Below are positions 47,823 through 59,489 of a stretch of DNA of 64,000 bases, in pieces. The DNA lies in contig CM035235.1 of the NCBI GenBank assembly GCA_020226215.1, forward strand, positions 44,173,511 to 44,237,510, read 5' to 3'. Made by a program: the position numbers and the translations under genes. How positions within the stretch are numbered: position 1 is the stretch's first letter; each line of letters starts with the position of its first letter. Source of the stretch: Sindora glabra. Lineage: Eukaryota > Streptophyta > Magnoliopsida > Fabales > Fabaceae. The notes under the pieces are model-generated. The model was not told the DNA's origin and ran no database searches. It worked only from the letters and a program-made list of their open reading frames with translations.

Positions 47823-49060
47823 TATTTTATAGAACAATAATACACCAAGAGGGGGTGAATTAGTGCAAATGAAAATAATCCAAATTTAAGATTTTTAAGA
47901 TAGTTTGCTTTTTTAGCATGCCTTTTTGAAAATACCTTAAAAGAGTAATGACATGTAGATTGAATAATCAAGTAAATAACATGTAAAGATAGACAATAAA
48001 GGGCATAAAGTAAAGAGCATGGAAAAGAGAAGATAGCACCACTGTTATAGTGGTTCAATTGCCTAAAAAAATAATCATTCTTTTAGGTGTACTTCACTTT
48101 CCTATGATAAAAAAACAATCTTGGTGGTTATCCACTAGCATTTTTTCATTTTACAAGCCTAAGTACATTTTTCCACTTGATCTTTCAAGGATTGAAGCAA
48201 TCCCACCTTAAAAACTAGAAAATTTTGTTCATACAATCCTAGTTATAAGATGTCTAAGTGTTTCACTAACTCTCCACCCTAGTTAGTAAACCTTTAGATG
48301 GGTAAGGTTTGTTTCTTGAAGAGGCTTTTAATGTTTATGCACACCAGAAGTGTAGACATATAGAAAATTTAAGCACTAATGCAATAGAGGCTTAAAAACT
48401 TTAAGAACATTTTAGAAAGAAGAGAAAGGTTTAAGTTGAGTATCTTGTCTTCTAGTTGTTTTCCTTGACGAAAGTGTTTATGTTTATAGCCAAATGAGTG
48501 AACTAGCTATTGACACTTTTCAATTTCCAATGAGCAACTTTATCTCAAAAGGTTTTTCCTCTTCCTTTGAGTCTTTTTGGCATCTTGCTCTTTCTAAAAT
48601 TTGAATTTGGATAGCATTTAAGGTTGACAACATTAGTTGGAGTCTCTTGCTCTTTCAGAAGTTGGCTTAACAAGTTACTTTCATTGAGGTACTAATCTAC
48701 TTACTCTTTTAGATAGATTTAAATATTATGCTATCAAGTCTTTTTCAATACATGTACTATGCAAGCTTCTTTACTATAAATCACATTTTAATATTTTCAA
48801 CTAATGAACATTAGTTGCCATTGAACAAAAGAGCAACCTGCACAGAATTAGACAATTCTATAGGCATAATACAAGTATGATAGAGTAAAAAAGCAACTTG
48901 ATTAAAGTTGCTCAAATATATGAAATTCAACAAGATATATCGTGATCTTTTGACATATTTAGAAAATAACTAAATATACTAATCGTAATCATTCAAAAAA
49001 GATATTTACTTATGCAAAAACAATTTAAAATAATTAGAACATGCTCATCCAACAAGCAAA
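47823..49060. repeat. Retroelement-like repeat with an AGAGGGGGTGAATTAG block
   Basis: AATACACCAAGAGGGGGTGA at 47829 resembles a block common in dispersed plant retroelement repeats, followed by TGGTTCAATTGCC and a TCCACTAG / AAGCAATCCCACC run usual in the same repeats. No coding sequence. It lies just upstream of the copia body but does not match that element's 3' LTR, so it is probably a separate insertion. Confidence 0.4.
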
Positions 49061-49344
49061 AGAGCAATTAGGTGGTGCTGCATGAAAAAACTAGTAATCA
49101 TGCACTTTTCAACACATGCCCAATCTTTGCAACTTAAAGTCATCAAATAAATTTATCATCATCAATACTCATCTTAATCAATAGTTAAGAGATCATTTGG
49201 GCCCCCACATTTTACAATATTAGTGATAGGATAATTTAAAATCAAATTAAATGGAATTGAATTAGACATGCATAAAGTCACAAATGCCCTAACGAATGCA
49301 AAGCTAGAACAAAATGCTAAAGTTTAGCTACATGCTAACAAGGT

Positions 49345-49990
49345 TAGTTGTCACACCATATTGAGTCCTTTGTTTAATGAGCTATTTGATGTTTATTATA
49401 GTTATAAGGAAGCTAAATCAATTTAGGAATCATTGATGACCAAATACTTTGCCGAGGATGTTAGGAAATAAAAGTTGGTAATAGGAAATTATTATTGATG
49501 GACTATGACTAATAATAAGGAAACCAAAAGCCAAATTAATGAATATAACAAGTTGCTCAAAGACTTAAAGGTAAAAAATATCAATGTTCAAGAAGTATTT
49601 GTGGTTAGACTACTCATAAAAAAATTACTAGATTCCTGAAGTGATTACAAGTAACAACTTAAACACAAACCCAAATAGCTCACTCTTGGAGGAGTGATCA
49701 TGCCCATCATAATTGAAGACACTAACTACAAAGAGCTTCAATTTGTAAAGGCGAAGTCATTGGCTTTAAAAGTTAATGTAGCAGTGCATGATCATCTATA
49801 CCAAGAAAGGTAGGATAACAAATCCTCTTTTAATAATACAAATAAGCCTAATTCCAACCCTCGAATTAATGCCTTTAATTCTAATGCTCCAACTAATAAG
49901 AAAAAGAAAGTTAATTGTTATGCATGTGGAAAACCTAGTTATCATGCCCCACAATATAAAAAGAGGAAGAGAACTAACAATCTTCCTAAG
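49345..49990 (+). pseudogene. Copia gag (UBN2-type) with zinc knuckle
   Basis: Reads YKEAKSI, stop, ESLMTKYFAEDVRK, INEYNKLLKDLKVKNINVQE and later YACGKPSYHAPQY at about 49920-49960, a knuckle in which the first and last Cys are Tyr. The block order matches plant copia gag. Stops at several points. Confidence 0.75.
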
Positions 49991-50458
49991 CTAAATGTCA
50001 ATTAGCTTGAAAGTAAAGAAATTATTACTGCAATTATTTCTCAAGTTAATTTAATAGCTGATGTGAAAGATTGGATAGTGGACTTAGGGGCACTATGCTT
50101 AGTCCACTAAAACCTACATTTCATTTGAGCCTAATTTTGACAACTCTAATATGTGAAAAGCTCATAGACCAACCTGCCTGGCCTGTGGGTTGGAGGCTCG
50201 TTAAACACCCCTATTCACCTTTTACTTACTAGTAGTTGCTAAAGAAGAACTAATCTTTTGTGAGACTTTTGAACTACAAAATTTTTAGGAAAAGGTAAAA
50301 TCCACTTAAAGCTCATATTAAGAAATATTCTAGCTTTTAACAATGTACTGCATGTTCCCAACATAAGAGTCAATATTGGGAATCTATGTCATTATTGGGA
50401 AAAGTAGGGGTCAAAGTTTTATTTGAATCTAATATAATTTTGATGTCAAAAAAATGAT

Positions 50459-51230
50459 GTGTTTATAGGCAAGGGATATTGTAATCGAGGCTTATTTGTA
50501 TTGATTGTTCAAAACATTATAAATGAGAATGCTTCCTATTGTTCTACTTATATGATTAGCTTTACTTGCTTGATTAATCCGTATAGTTTATGGCATTCTA
50601 GGTTAGGACATGTAAACTCCTTTAATGTTAATGTTAAATATGAAATATGTGTTGAAAATAAATTAACCAAGAAAATGTATGTATTTGTTAAAAAAGAATC
50701 AGACTTGTTAGATTTGATTCATACCTACCTAGGAAATCTTAAACAAACATTAACTAGAGGTGGTAAGAAATATTATGTAACCTTTATAGATGATGCCTCA
50801 CAATACACTAAAGTTTATCTTCATAGACAAAAAGATGAGGTCTTAGAAATATTTTTATGCTATAAGAATAAAGCTAAGAACCAACTAAATAAGAAAATAA
50901 AAAAACTTAGATTAGATAGAGGAGAGCAATATAGAATGTTAAATGACGTTTGTGAAAAAGGAAAGCATAATACATTAAATCCCTCCATCTTATTCTCTAG
51001 AATCTAATGGAATAGTTAAGAGAAAAAATAGAACTTAAAATAAAATGATGAATGCATTATTAGTGAGTTCCTTAACACCAAATAACTTATAGGGAGAAGT
51101 TATTTTATTTGCATGCCATATACAAAGTAGAATACCTTTTAAGAAAACTGGTAAAACTCCTTATGAGATATGGAAAGGATTTGCACCAAATTTAAAATAT
51201 TTAAAAGTGTGTGGGTGCTTAGCTAAGGTC
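50459..51230 (+). pseudogene. Copia GAG-pre-integrase and integrase
   Basis: SLWHSRLGHVN (pre-integrase motif, about 50590) is followed by YYVTFIDDASQYTKVYLHR (integrase core with the first catalytic Asp) and KLRLDRGEQY (second catalytic Asp region, where the usual S-D-x-G is D-R-G). A 182-codon open stretch remains to 51007; after it a frame change and stop precede KTGKTPYEIWKG. Integrase inserts element DNA; this copy is inactive. Confidence 0.8.
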
Positions 51231-51579
51231 ATGTTACCTTAACCTAAAAAAAGGAAAATGGGATTAAAAACTTCTAATTGTATGTTTATTGGTTATGTGG
51301 AAAATAATGCTACATATAGATTCCTTGTATTAAGGATTGATGTACTTGATTGTAACTCAATAGTTGAAACAAAGAACACTAAGTTCTTCAAACACATTTA
51401 TCCATTGAGTCATAAAATTTTTAATGCAACAAAGACTTTAGATGCTCTATTATCTAACATGAACAAACTAATGAGGTTTTAAGAAAAAGAGACCTCTTTT
51501 GGAAATGATTTTTATACCTTCATCATTGGTAATGATCTTTTATCATACAATGAAGCAATTTCTTCTTCTAATGCAAAAT

Positions 51580-52130
51580 TTTGGGAAGAGGCAATCAACA
51601 TTGAACTTGATTCGATTTTATAAAATAAAACTTGGGAACTTGTTAATTTACCCTATGGTGCAAGACTAATTAGTTATAAATGGATTTTTAAAGGGAAATA
51701 TTTTCTTAATGGATCAATTGAAAATTATAAAGCATACTTCATTGCAAAAGGTTTTACCTAAAAATAAAACATTGATTATTTTGATACTTTTGCACTAGTG
51801 ACTAGAATATCATCAATACATATTTTGTTCACGTTAGCTTCTATTTTAAGACTATATTGTACATCAAATGGATGTAAAAACTATCTTTTCAAATATTTGT
51901 ATGATATGAAACAAGCACCAAAATAGTAGCATGAGAAATTTGACCAAATTTTAAGAAATGGTGGTTTTCCATGTGTAGAAGTGGATAAATGTGTGTATAC
52001 AAAATTTGAAAACAATGAAAGTGCAATTATTAGTCTATATGTTGATGATATACACATCTTTGGAACAAGTCTTGATAAAGTTCTTGAGACTAAATTTTCT
52101 TAGCTTCAAACTTTGATATGAAAGATATAG
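51580..52130 (+). pseudogene. Copia reverse transcriptase
   Basis: Reads FWEEAINIELDSIL, stop, NKTWELVNLP, YKWIFKGKYFLNGSIENYKA and then the catalytic LYVDDIHIFGTS (YVDD at 52038-52049). About 200 codons of the usual fingers region between 51770 and 51900 are shortened. Stops precede and follow the active site. Confidence 0.8.
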
Positions 52131-52985
52131 GCAAAGTTAATGTTATATCAAGTATTAAAATCATAAGGAGAGAGAATGTTGTAATGTTAATACAATAATA
52201 TTACGTTGTAAAACTTAGAAAATTTGGTTATTTAAAAAAACCTATTAGTAATCCTTATAATGTTAATACTAATATAAGGAAAAGTTTAAGTGATCCAGTA
52301 GCTTAGTCTGAATATGCTTAAATTATTAGGAGCTTGATACATTTAATGAATTTCATTAGACCAGACATAGCATATGCTATGTGTAGACTAAGTAGATATA
52401 CTCATAATCCTAACCAAGATCATTGGAATGCACTAATATGACTTATGAGATATTTAAAGGTTACTGTGAATCATGGTATCACCTATAGTGGATTTTCTAT
52501 TATATTAAAAGGATACAATAATGCAAATTGGATCTTTGATTTACATGAGACAAAATCTACTAGTGCTTTTATGTTGACCCTTAGTGGTGGAGTAGTGGAA
52601 TGGAAATCATCCAAGCAAACAATTATAGCTAGTCCACCGTGGAATCAAAAGTTGTGGCTTTAGAAATGACTAGAAATGAAGCTAAGTGGATAAGAAATTT
52701 CTTATTTGATGTATCATTAGGTATAAAACCAATACTTTCGGTATCTATAAATTATGATTGCTAATTGACAACAATCATTGCTAAAAATAAATATTTCAAT
52801 GACAAAAATTGACTTATTCAATCAAGACACAAAGTTGTGAAGCAATTGCTCAAAGATAGAATAATTTCCACCAATTATTTAAAATAAAAAAGGAACTTAG
52901 CCGATCCTTTAACAAAGCCCTTGGTTAGAAAACAAATATTTGAAGCATCAAGGGGAATCGGACTAATGACAAATCAAGAAATCTA
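52130..52985 (+). pseudogene. Copia RNase H and C-terminal end
   Basis: MRYLKVTVNHGITYSG, then SGGVVEWKSSKQTIIA (RNase H), then EAKWIRNFL and LADPLTKPLVRKQIFEASRG, the usual end of copia pol. The reading frame breaks near 52650. In the RNase H part the D of the usual W-A-G-D block is in NWIFDLHETKSTSAF. Confidence 0.8.
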
Positions 52986-53566
52986 ACATTGATAGTAACC
53001 CAACCTATGTGATCGGCGATCCTATAAAGTAGGTTCATATAGATAATAATAAGCCAATTTTAGATTTCAAAGCACTAAAATAAATGGGTCTCTTCTATGG
53101 TGAATGTGAATAGTGCTTTGAAATTGTAAAACTAGTGAAGATGAGTTAAACTCTTATTGAATTTCATATCCCTTATGGGTGGTATATTTAGTTATAGTGT
53201 ACACTTAATGGAATCACCTGTATGAGTATGGAATGTGGCTACTCCTATGAGACCTTGGCAAGTCTCTAGAGTACTTATGAATAACTAGGCACATGCATAG
53301 CCTAGTAGGGCAAGTTCATTTTGTACCATAAAATAATTTATTAGTGAAAAAGACATGTAAGAATTTTTAGCTTAAAAAAGATTTATTGGTTCAAAGAAAT
53401 TGTAAAATTTCACCAATATTTCTGTAAGTTATGTCTATTATGTCTAGATTTGGTTCATAGTCCAAAAGACATCAAATTGGTGCTTTCACTTTTATTAAGA
53501 GAACCTAGCAAACTTTCTTATTTTTTATACTTGCTATTTTCAAACATTTTGTAATAAATGGGATAT

Positions 53567-54017
53567 TGTTGAATAAAAGTAATATTTATCTCTAATGATA
53601 TCTCCAACCAACACTTTTAAATGATACAAATAGTGTTGGCCTTCCTCATAGTATACATAACATAAAAGGCAACATTAGTGAGTGCGAAGAGCTTATCCCC
53701 TCAAATTAGTGTTCTAATATATGTTCTTTTGCTAGGTTCTTTTATTTTGTTATGCCTATTACCTACTTTAGTCATGCTTTATAAAGTAGAGGAGTTTGTT
53801 GTATCCCTAGGGGAATTGTTGGTCATACATCTCTGGACAAAAGGGAGGCCGATAATTCCTTAAGGATAATAACATTCTCACACCTTAAATTGCTTTTATT
53901 TACAACTTTATCCAACATTATTTGATTACATTGTTGAAATTGGTTGGAATGATGTTGTGTATAGATTTTCAAACCAATATCAAATTTAAAAGGGAAGTTG
54001 GACTTGAACAACCAACA
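53567..54017 (+). repeat. Candidate copia 3' LTR
   Basis: Starts TGTTGAATAAAAG after the purine tract AATGGGATAT and ends ACCAACA, giving TGTTG/CAACA inverted ends, about 451 bp. There is no partner LTR in the window to confirm it. Confidence 0.55.
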
Positions 54018-55239
54018 CAATTAAACTTATTTATCATTTTACATGACTTGAAATAATTAAATTTGTTTATACTTTTGTAAATGACTTAACAAGATATTAT
54101 GTATGTAAATAAAAGTTTTCTATTAAAAAATATCTACACATGAAATATTTGTGAATTACTTGTGTTATATCAAATACATTTGGCAAGTTACCAAAAGCTT
54201 TTGACCTAAATGGCATCTCATGTTCCTTGAAGGTTTTGTGTCTACCATTACATACAAAATTCAATTCCTAGTTTTTACTTGCTTGTATTATGTGATTTAA
54301 CCATTCCTCTATTTACAAATATATATACATAAATTTGGCAAATTATGTAGAAACTATTTCAATTTTTTTTACATATATTTTAAATGTCGTTTATTAATTA
54401 AATTATAAAATTATAATTTTATGTGAGAGTTTAAGTTTTTAAAAGATCAAAAGCTTTTACAATTAAAATATATTTTTGTATCCAAATTTGTTTCATATAT
54501 ATGACTCACGTATTGAAATGTAAAAGAAGGACGATGAAAGCATTCAATTTGAACTTGAACCGGCCATGGAACTTTCTTTTGTTTCTAGTAAATAGTATCC
54601 AAACAAAGTATTTCCTTAATTAATAATTAAAATATATTGTAAAATTACAATTCCTCCTTCAAGTAACTTATCCAAATGCAATGTTAGAAAATGATAAACC
54701 CAGTGTCAGGAAGCTGAATTTGAACCTAATCAATGTACACCAATAACCAATTTGCCACTTCATCATGTGACAAAAAGATAAAAACCAAGTTTTCTTATCC
54801 CAATTTCTAAAGTTTAAAATCAATTTCCAAATATGAAAAATCCTATAAATTCAAAATAGTAATTTTTAAAAAAATTCCATTACTAAATCATTAACTCTAA
54901 ATGCTAAGGCCAAAATTTATAATCCTAAATTGCAAACCCAAGTTAAGTCCCAAAATCATAAATCAAAATTCAAAAATATTAAACATCCCTAAAATTGTTA
55001 TTATAAATTACATTTTAGTTATATGTGATTTCATCTTTTTCTCCCTCAACTCATTTGTGTCAAGACTTTTTTAAGTGTATATTAATTATGAGAATTGTAA
55101 GTGTCAAATTGGGTTTTTGTTTCTCTAGTTATAAAAAACTAATAGTGCGAAAGGCTTATATTTGCTGTTCATATGTGTCAAATTAGGTGCAATTAATTTG
55201 CAAAAAAAATATATGCGTTTCACATGTATCTTTTAAATT
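54018..55239. other. AT-rich intergenic DNA
   Basis: Nothing recognised on either strand. Confidence 0.4.
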
Positions 55240-56874
55240 CACTATTACAAATTTGTCCTTTAATATTGCTCCATTTACATTGGTTAAAGTGAAAATTGAC
55301 GTCTATAATGGCACGGTGGCATTTTAGAAAATAAGTAGAACTTATTACATCGATTAGAATAAGAGGCTAACATTATAAAGTCTTATTTTTCAATGAAAGA
55401 TGGAGGGTTTGACATAAGGAAACTTAAGATGATGGTTATACATTGAATTGACATTTAAAGGAATGTTAGAAATCAATTAATATTTGTATTTATAAAGTTA
55501 TTAGAAATTGTAAACAATATTGGTGTTTTTGACATTGATTGCACTTGAAAATTGATGTTTAAATGTTATCTATAACTAATTAATGTTTGTGTTTATGATC
55601 TATAAAGATTATTTATATTTCAATAGCCTACTTATTTAAAGCGCACTCTGACATTCACAAAGTGAAAACTCATAACATTGATTTTTTTAAATAACTAACG
55701 TCTAAAATATATATTAATAGGCTTAACATGAAAAATTCATTTTTAACATGTTAGTTATCTATAAATAACCAATATTAAATTTTGTGTGTTGCCCATAAAC
55801 TTTATCCATAGTTTCTTTTCTGTTGCACTCTATTTTTCATCTGAATGGGTTATGAGGACAATACATGATCAATATTACTTGATTATTAATGGTCAAGAAG
55901 CAAGTCACTACTACTGGGCTATCATCCTCCCTCGACAATCATTTGTGTTAGCTACTACTTTGAAATAGACAAAGACAACTTTACTTCCATTTTGCATTGT
56001 GAGCCTAATAAAATGAGTCTAAGACTACCAATAGCAACAAAGAGTAGCTATTTTTATGAGAGTTCATTGATAATAGCCTTAAGGATAAAAATGGTTACTA
56101 TGGACATGAAAACAAGGATACCTTGAAGATAATTATGATTACTTTTCTTCAAAGTTATGAGATTAAATAAAGAGTATCAAAACTTTTACCTTTATAAGCT
56201 ATGTTTTTGCCATTTACACGGTTGCAATTTTGTTGCATCATCAAAATAGTTGTTTATCCACTTCACCGATGAACAAGCAAGTTTTATAATAAGTGTTGAA
56301 AGTGGATGCAGTTATAGATATTGTGTCTTTTTAAGTGTCAATGACAAAACATTTATTCTTCAAAATAAGAATGTGTAGCATTGATGGTTGTGCTAATAAT
56401 TAAGTGTAATGTTTATGGAGGTAATAGTTAGAAAATTTTCAAGATGGAGAAGTTATATTCATAAAAAATTAGCAAAAAAATATTAGTTATTTATTAAAAC
56501 TGATGTGGTTTTTCAAAATTAGAGAATATACCATGTCATTTTTTATCATAACTAATATTTAAAGGTATGTATATGGCCATATAACATGTAATAAATATTT
56601 ACCAATACATTCATTTTAACATTTACAAGGTATGTTATATTAGGACATGAAAACATGGATCATAGATAACAGGCATTTGCTAATAATATGGATTAGAAAG
56701 CTATTAAAAATTATGATGTTTCAAAGTATAAATCATATGTAATACATTAATTTTGGTTAATGATCAACATCTAAATATTTGCATGATGCCTATAAATCAC
56801 ATTCTCACTTTCCATTTGAAATATATGGTGATGCTTTATCAATGATGTCTAAATTGATGAGAAATTGTTGTAGG

Positions 56875-56951
56875 AATAAGTAGTATAGCCATTTTTACAC
56901 TAGAAAGCTTGAACTTTTAAATTCATCATAAGACTGGATATACTACTTATT
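56875..56951. repeat. Palindromic unit, copy 1
   Basis: AATAAGTAGTATAGCC (56875-56890) pairs with GGATATACTACTTATT (56936-56951), one mismatch, with 45 bp between. A second diverged unit lies 210 bp further on. Confidence 0.7.
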
Positions 56952-57084
56952 TTCATTATATTTTATCATTAGTTTGCAACCATCACACCTTTTAAAGCTA
57001 TCTATGTTGTTCATGTTCCATCTCAAGAAGTACAATTAGGGAGAAAACACAAATATGAGAAAACTAATAATTAATTTTAGTGAT

Positions 57085-57155
57085 AAAAAGTAATATGACT
57101 ATTTTTGCACTAAAAAGCTTGAGTTCATTGCAAAAATGGTTATGCTACTTCTTTT
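57085..57155. repeat. Palindromic unit, copy 2
   Basis: AAAAGTAATATGACTATTTT plus TGCA pairs with TGCAAAAATGGTTATGCTAC plus TTCTTTT, imperfect arms of about 26-30 bp. It shares the central CACTA(A/G)AAAGCTTGA block with the unit at 56875. Confidence 0.65.
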
Positions 57156-57660
57156 CACCATAATTTATCATTACTTTTCATATTTACATCCTCCAACTTA
57201 AATGCCTTTAGGCAATATAAGGAATTATAGGAAAAGGTATCCCACTTTACACCTTTTTGTTAAATAACTAAGTAAAAATTTATAGTTTATACTTTCTGAT
57301 AATTTATTAGTTTCTTATTAACCTTAGCTTTTTTTATTGTAAATTAAGATTCTTTAATCTATTGCAATAAAAAATAATTTTAATTTATGATGTTGATTTT
57401 CATTGAATGATAGACATTTAAAGTTTTGTAGTTGAACAAATTCATTTTATTATATATATATCAATATTTTTTTTTAGTAACTAATGTGTAAATTTAAAAT
57501 ATCATGAAAACTAAGGCACTAGATGAAAAAAAAATTGAAGCCATAATGCCATCTGTAAATTTTATTGTGAAACTTTTCCAATCCTAAAATAATTTTCTAT
57601 TTAACAAGATTTGCTCTCCTCACCTTAAGATGGTTATCTTTAGTTTTGTGTTTGTGTTCA

Positions 57661-58434
57661 CACTACTATAAAATTGTAATTCTACACTAATCGATAGATG
57701 TTGGTCAGAGATTAAATTGTTGTCTATATAAATGTAATGTTATGCTTGGAGTTATCAAGACAAAAAAGATGACAATTTTAAAACAAATTGGTGTTTTTAG
57801 TTATGTAGTGGTATTTTTTAAATTTAAATGGAAACATAAGATGACAATTAATTTAGGAAACTATCAATAAAAAGACATCTACAAAGTCATATGAGAAGAA
57901 GAAAACATTTAAATGTCAATTTTGTTATTAACTAACATTTTAAAGCATTTATAAAGTTTCCTTAGGCTATGGAATTAGCATTTAATTATAATGTAGCAAG
58001 CCCAAGATGTTAAAAACAAGATCTATAATTTTGTTTATTGATAATATATTTCATGTTTAGTTTTCATTTGAAAACATCTTGGGGATACCTTAGCCTCCGA
58101 TATCTAATTCTAATATATGTTTGAGGAGGAGAAAAACAACTCTCCCTCCATCCTATCTAACACCTTTGGAGACCTTATAAAATTTAATTATTATTGCTTT
58201 ATACATTATCATCTCTAAATATGTTAGATGAGATGGAAAAATAGCTATTTTCTACCTCTTCAAATATAGGTTAACATTGGTGAGAGAGATAAATGCATTA
58301 TCTAGATTCATGATTTACTGATATCAAAATTTAATGGAAGTACTACTAGTTTTTGCATGATAGTTGTAAGAACTAGCACCAAGTTTTGCAATGATGGTGA
58401 AAAACAAAAGTCCTTTTTTTTTTCCTTATGTAAT
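57661..58434 (+). mobile_element. CACTA-like terminus and subterminal repeats
   Basis: CACTACTATAAAATTG opens at 57661 and aligns, with small changes, to the inverted terminus at 41858 through GATGTTGG (57697-57704). Subterminal words (ACATTTAAATGTCAATTTTG, AACATTTTAAAGCATTTATA) follow to about 57980. The far end is not in the clear: CACTA-2 starts at 58435, so this element may be interrupted by it and continue after 63184. Confidence 0.45.
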
Positions 58435-58449
58435 CACTGCAATATTTTT

Positions 58450-59150
58450 GGTCTATGGCAATAGCTAAAAGTTGTTGTTTATATGCAAAAAATCATTGCC
58501 TATATTATGTGCAATGCTTATTAACCATTACCATATTGACAGCTACCTATTCTTTAAGCAACAATTTTATGAATTTTAAGCAATGATTAGTGGTTGTTCC
58601 CTATTCTAATTTAAGCAACAGTTCCTAATCATTGTGTAATCTATATGGTAATGGTTATCAAACATAGTGAGATATTACAAATAACATTTGTGAAACGTTG
58701 TCTATAATAGACTTGGTAATAGTTCTTGACCATTGCCTAAAACAAGTATAATGACCAATGATTTCTAATTGTTGCCTATATTATTTTAATCAATGACTAA
58801 AAATGTTGCCTAAAATAAAATAAGCAATGATTTTTAACTATTGCTTGTTAAAACTAGCAATGGTTTTGAATTGTTACCTAGATGAGAATAAGCAATGGTA
58901 AAAAATTGTTATTTAAAAGAAAATGAGCAATATTTTTTTACCATTCCATATATCAAATTAGGCAATGGTTCTTGCATGTTGCTTAAAATACTTATTTTCA
59001 TAAGAAATATGCAAAAAAAATTTTAACAGTTCTGAAAATATTAATGATAACAGTTACTGATTGCTACTTATTTTATACAAAAAATGTTGCCAAATAAATA
59101 ATTTGATAACCATTGCCTATTGATAAGTAACATTTTTTTAATGATTAAAT
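58450..59150. repeat. Subterminal repeats of CACTA-2, 3' side
   Basis: Some fifteen copies of TTGCCTA, AGCAATGGTT or their complements at spacings of 20-50 bp, in both orientations. Confidence 0.75.
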
Positions 59151-59317
59151 ATGATTTTTTTATTATTGCTATAAATTTTTAATGTTTATTTTTTAAGAAT
59201 GCATAAATAACAAATCTAGTGTGCACATTAAAAATACAAAAAATTAATTTCATTATAAATTAACCATTGTGCGCATTCTTCCCACCAATTTTTAGAGTAG
59301 CATACAACAAATAATAT

Positions 59318-59485
59318 TCAAAATGTAACCTTGAATAACATTGAGATATATCCTAAAAAAATCAACATAGTGCAATATTTGACACAAAAGTTTGAATATT
59401 CTTCAAATTGTGCATCATCTTCTTCATCCATATTTAGCAAATCATCATCCAATAATCTATCATTATCTTCACCAGTATAATTTTC
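59318..59485 (-). pseudogene. CACTA-2 transposase, last exon relic
   Basis: After TGTAG (59490-59486, minus strand) the frame reads ENYTGEDNDRLLDDDLLN and MDEEDDAQFEEY, then less conserved residues to a stop at 59320. The acidic composition and the position next to the 3' subterminal repeats mirror the last exon of the 6276 element (DDEDDMGEFHDLDVEDI). Other transposase exons were not recognised. Confidence 0.45.
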
Positions 59486-59489
59486 CTAC

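Larger units (their letters stand above)
49330..54017 (+). mobile_element. Ty1/copia retrotransposon, 5'-truncated
   Basis: Gag, integrase, reverse transcriptase and RNase H relics follow each other in copia order (integrase before RT), ending in a purine tract (53556-53566) and a candidate 3' LTR. No 5' LTR or primer-binding site was found upstream, so the left part is lost. Every domain has stops or frameshifts. Confidence 0.85.
55240..57660. repeat. Repeat-rich tract with CACTA-like left terminus
   Basis: CACTATTACAAATTTGTCC at 55240 looks like a CACTA-type end. The following 600 bp repeat words such as AATTAATATTTGTATTTATA, GACATTTAAAGG and GTTAGTTAT in both orientations. The tract shares TTCCATCTCAAGAAG plus ACA (57018) with 40083. 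No transposase gene is readable and the right end was not found. Confidence 0.4.

Noticed and set aside
50459..51007. The longest open frame (182 codons) as a working gene
   Set aside because: It is the pre-integrase and integrase part of a copia relic with stops on both sides and an altered second active-site motif.
57661..57810. A 150-bp MITE from CACTACTATAA to TTATGTAGTG
   Set aside because: The ends look inverted but the flanks TCA and GTA differ and the subterminal words continue past 57810. The terminus fits a larger CACTA-like element better.
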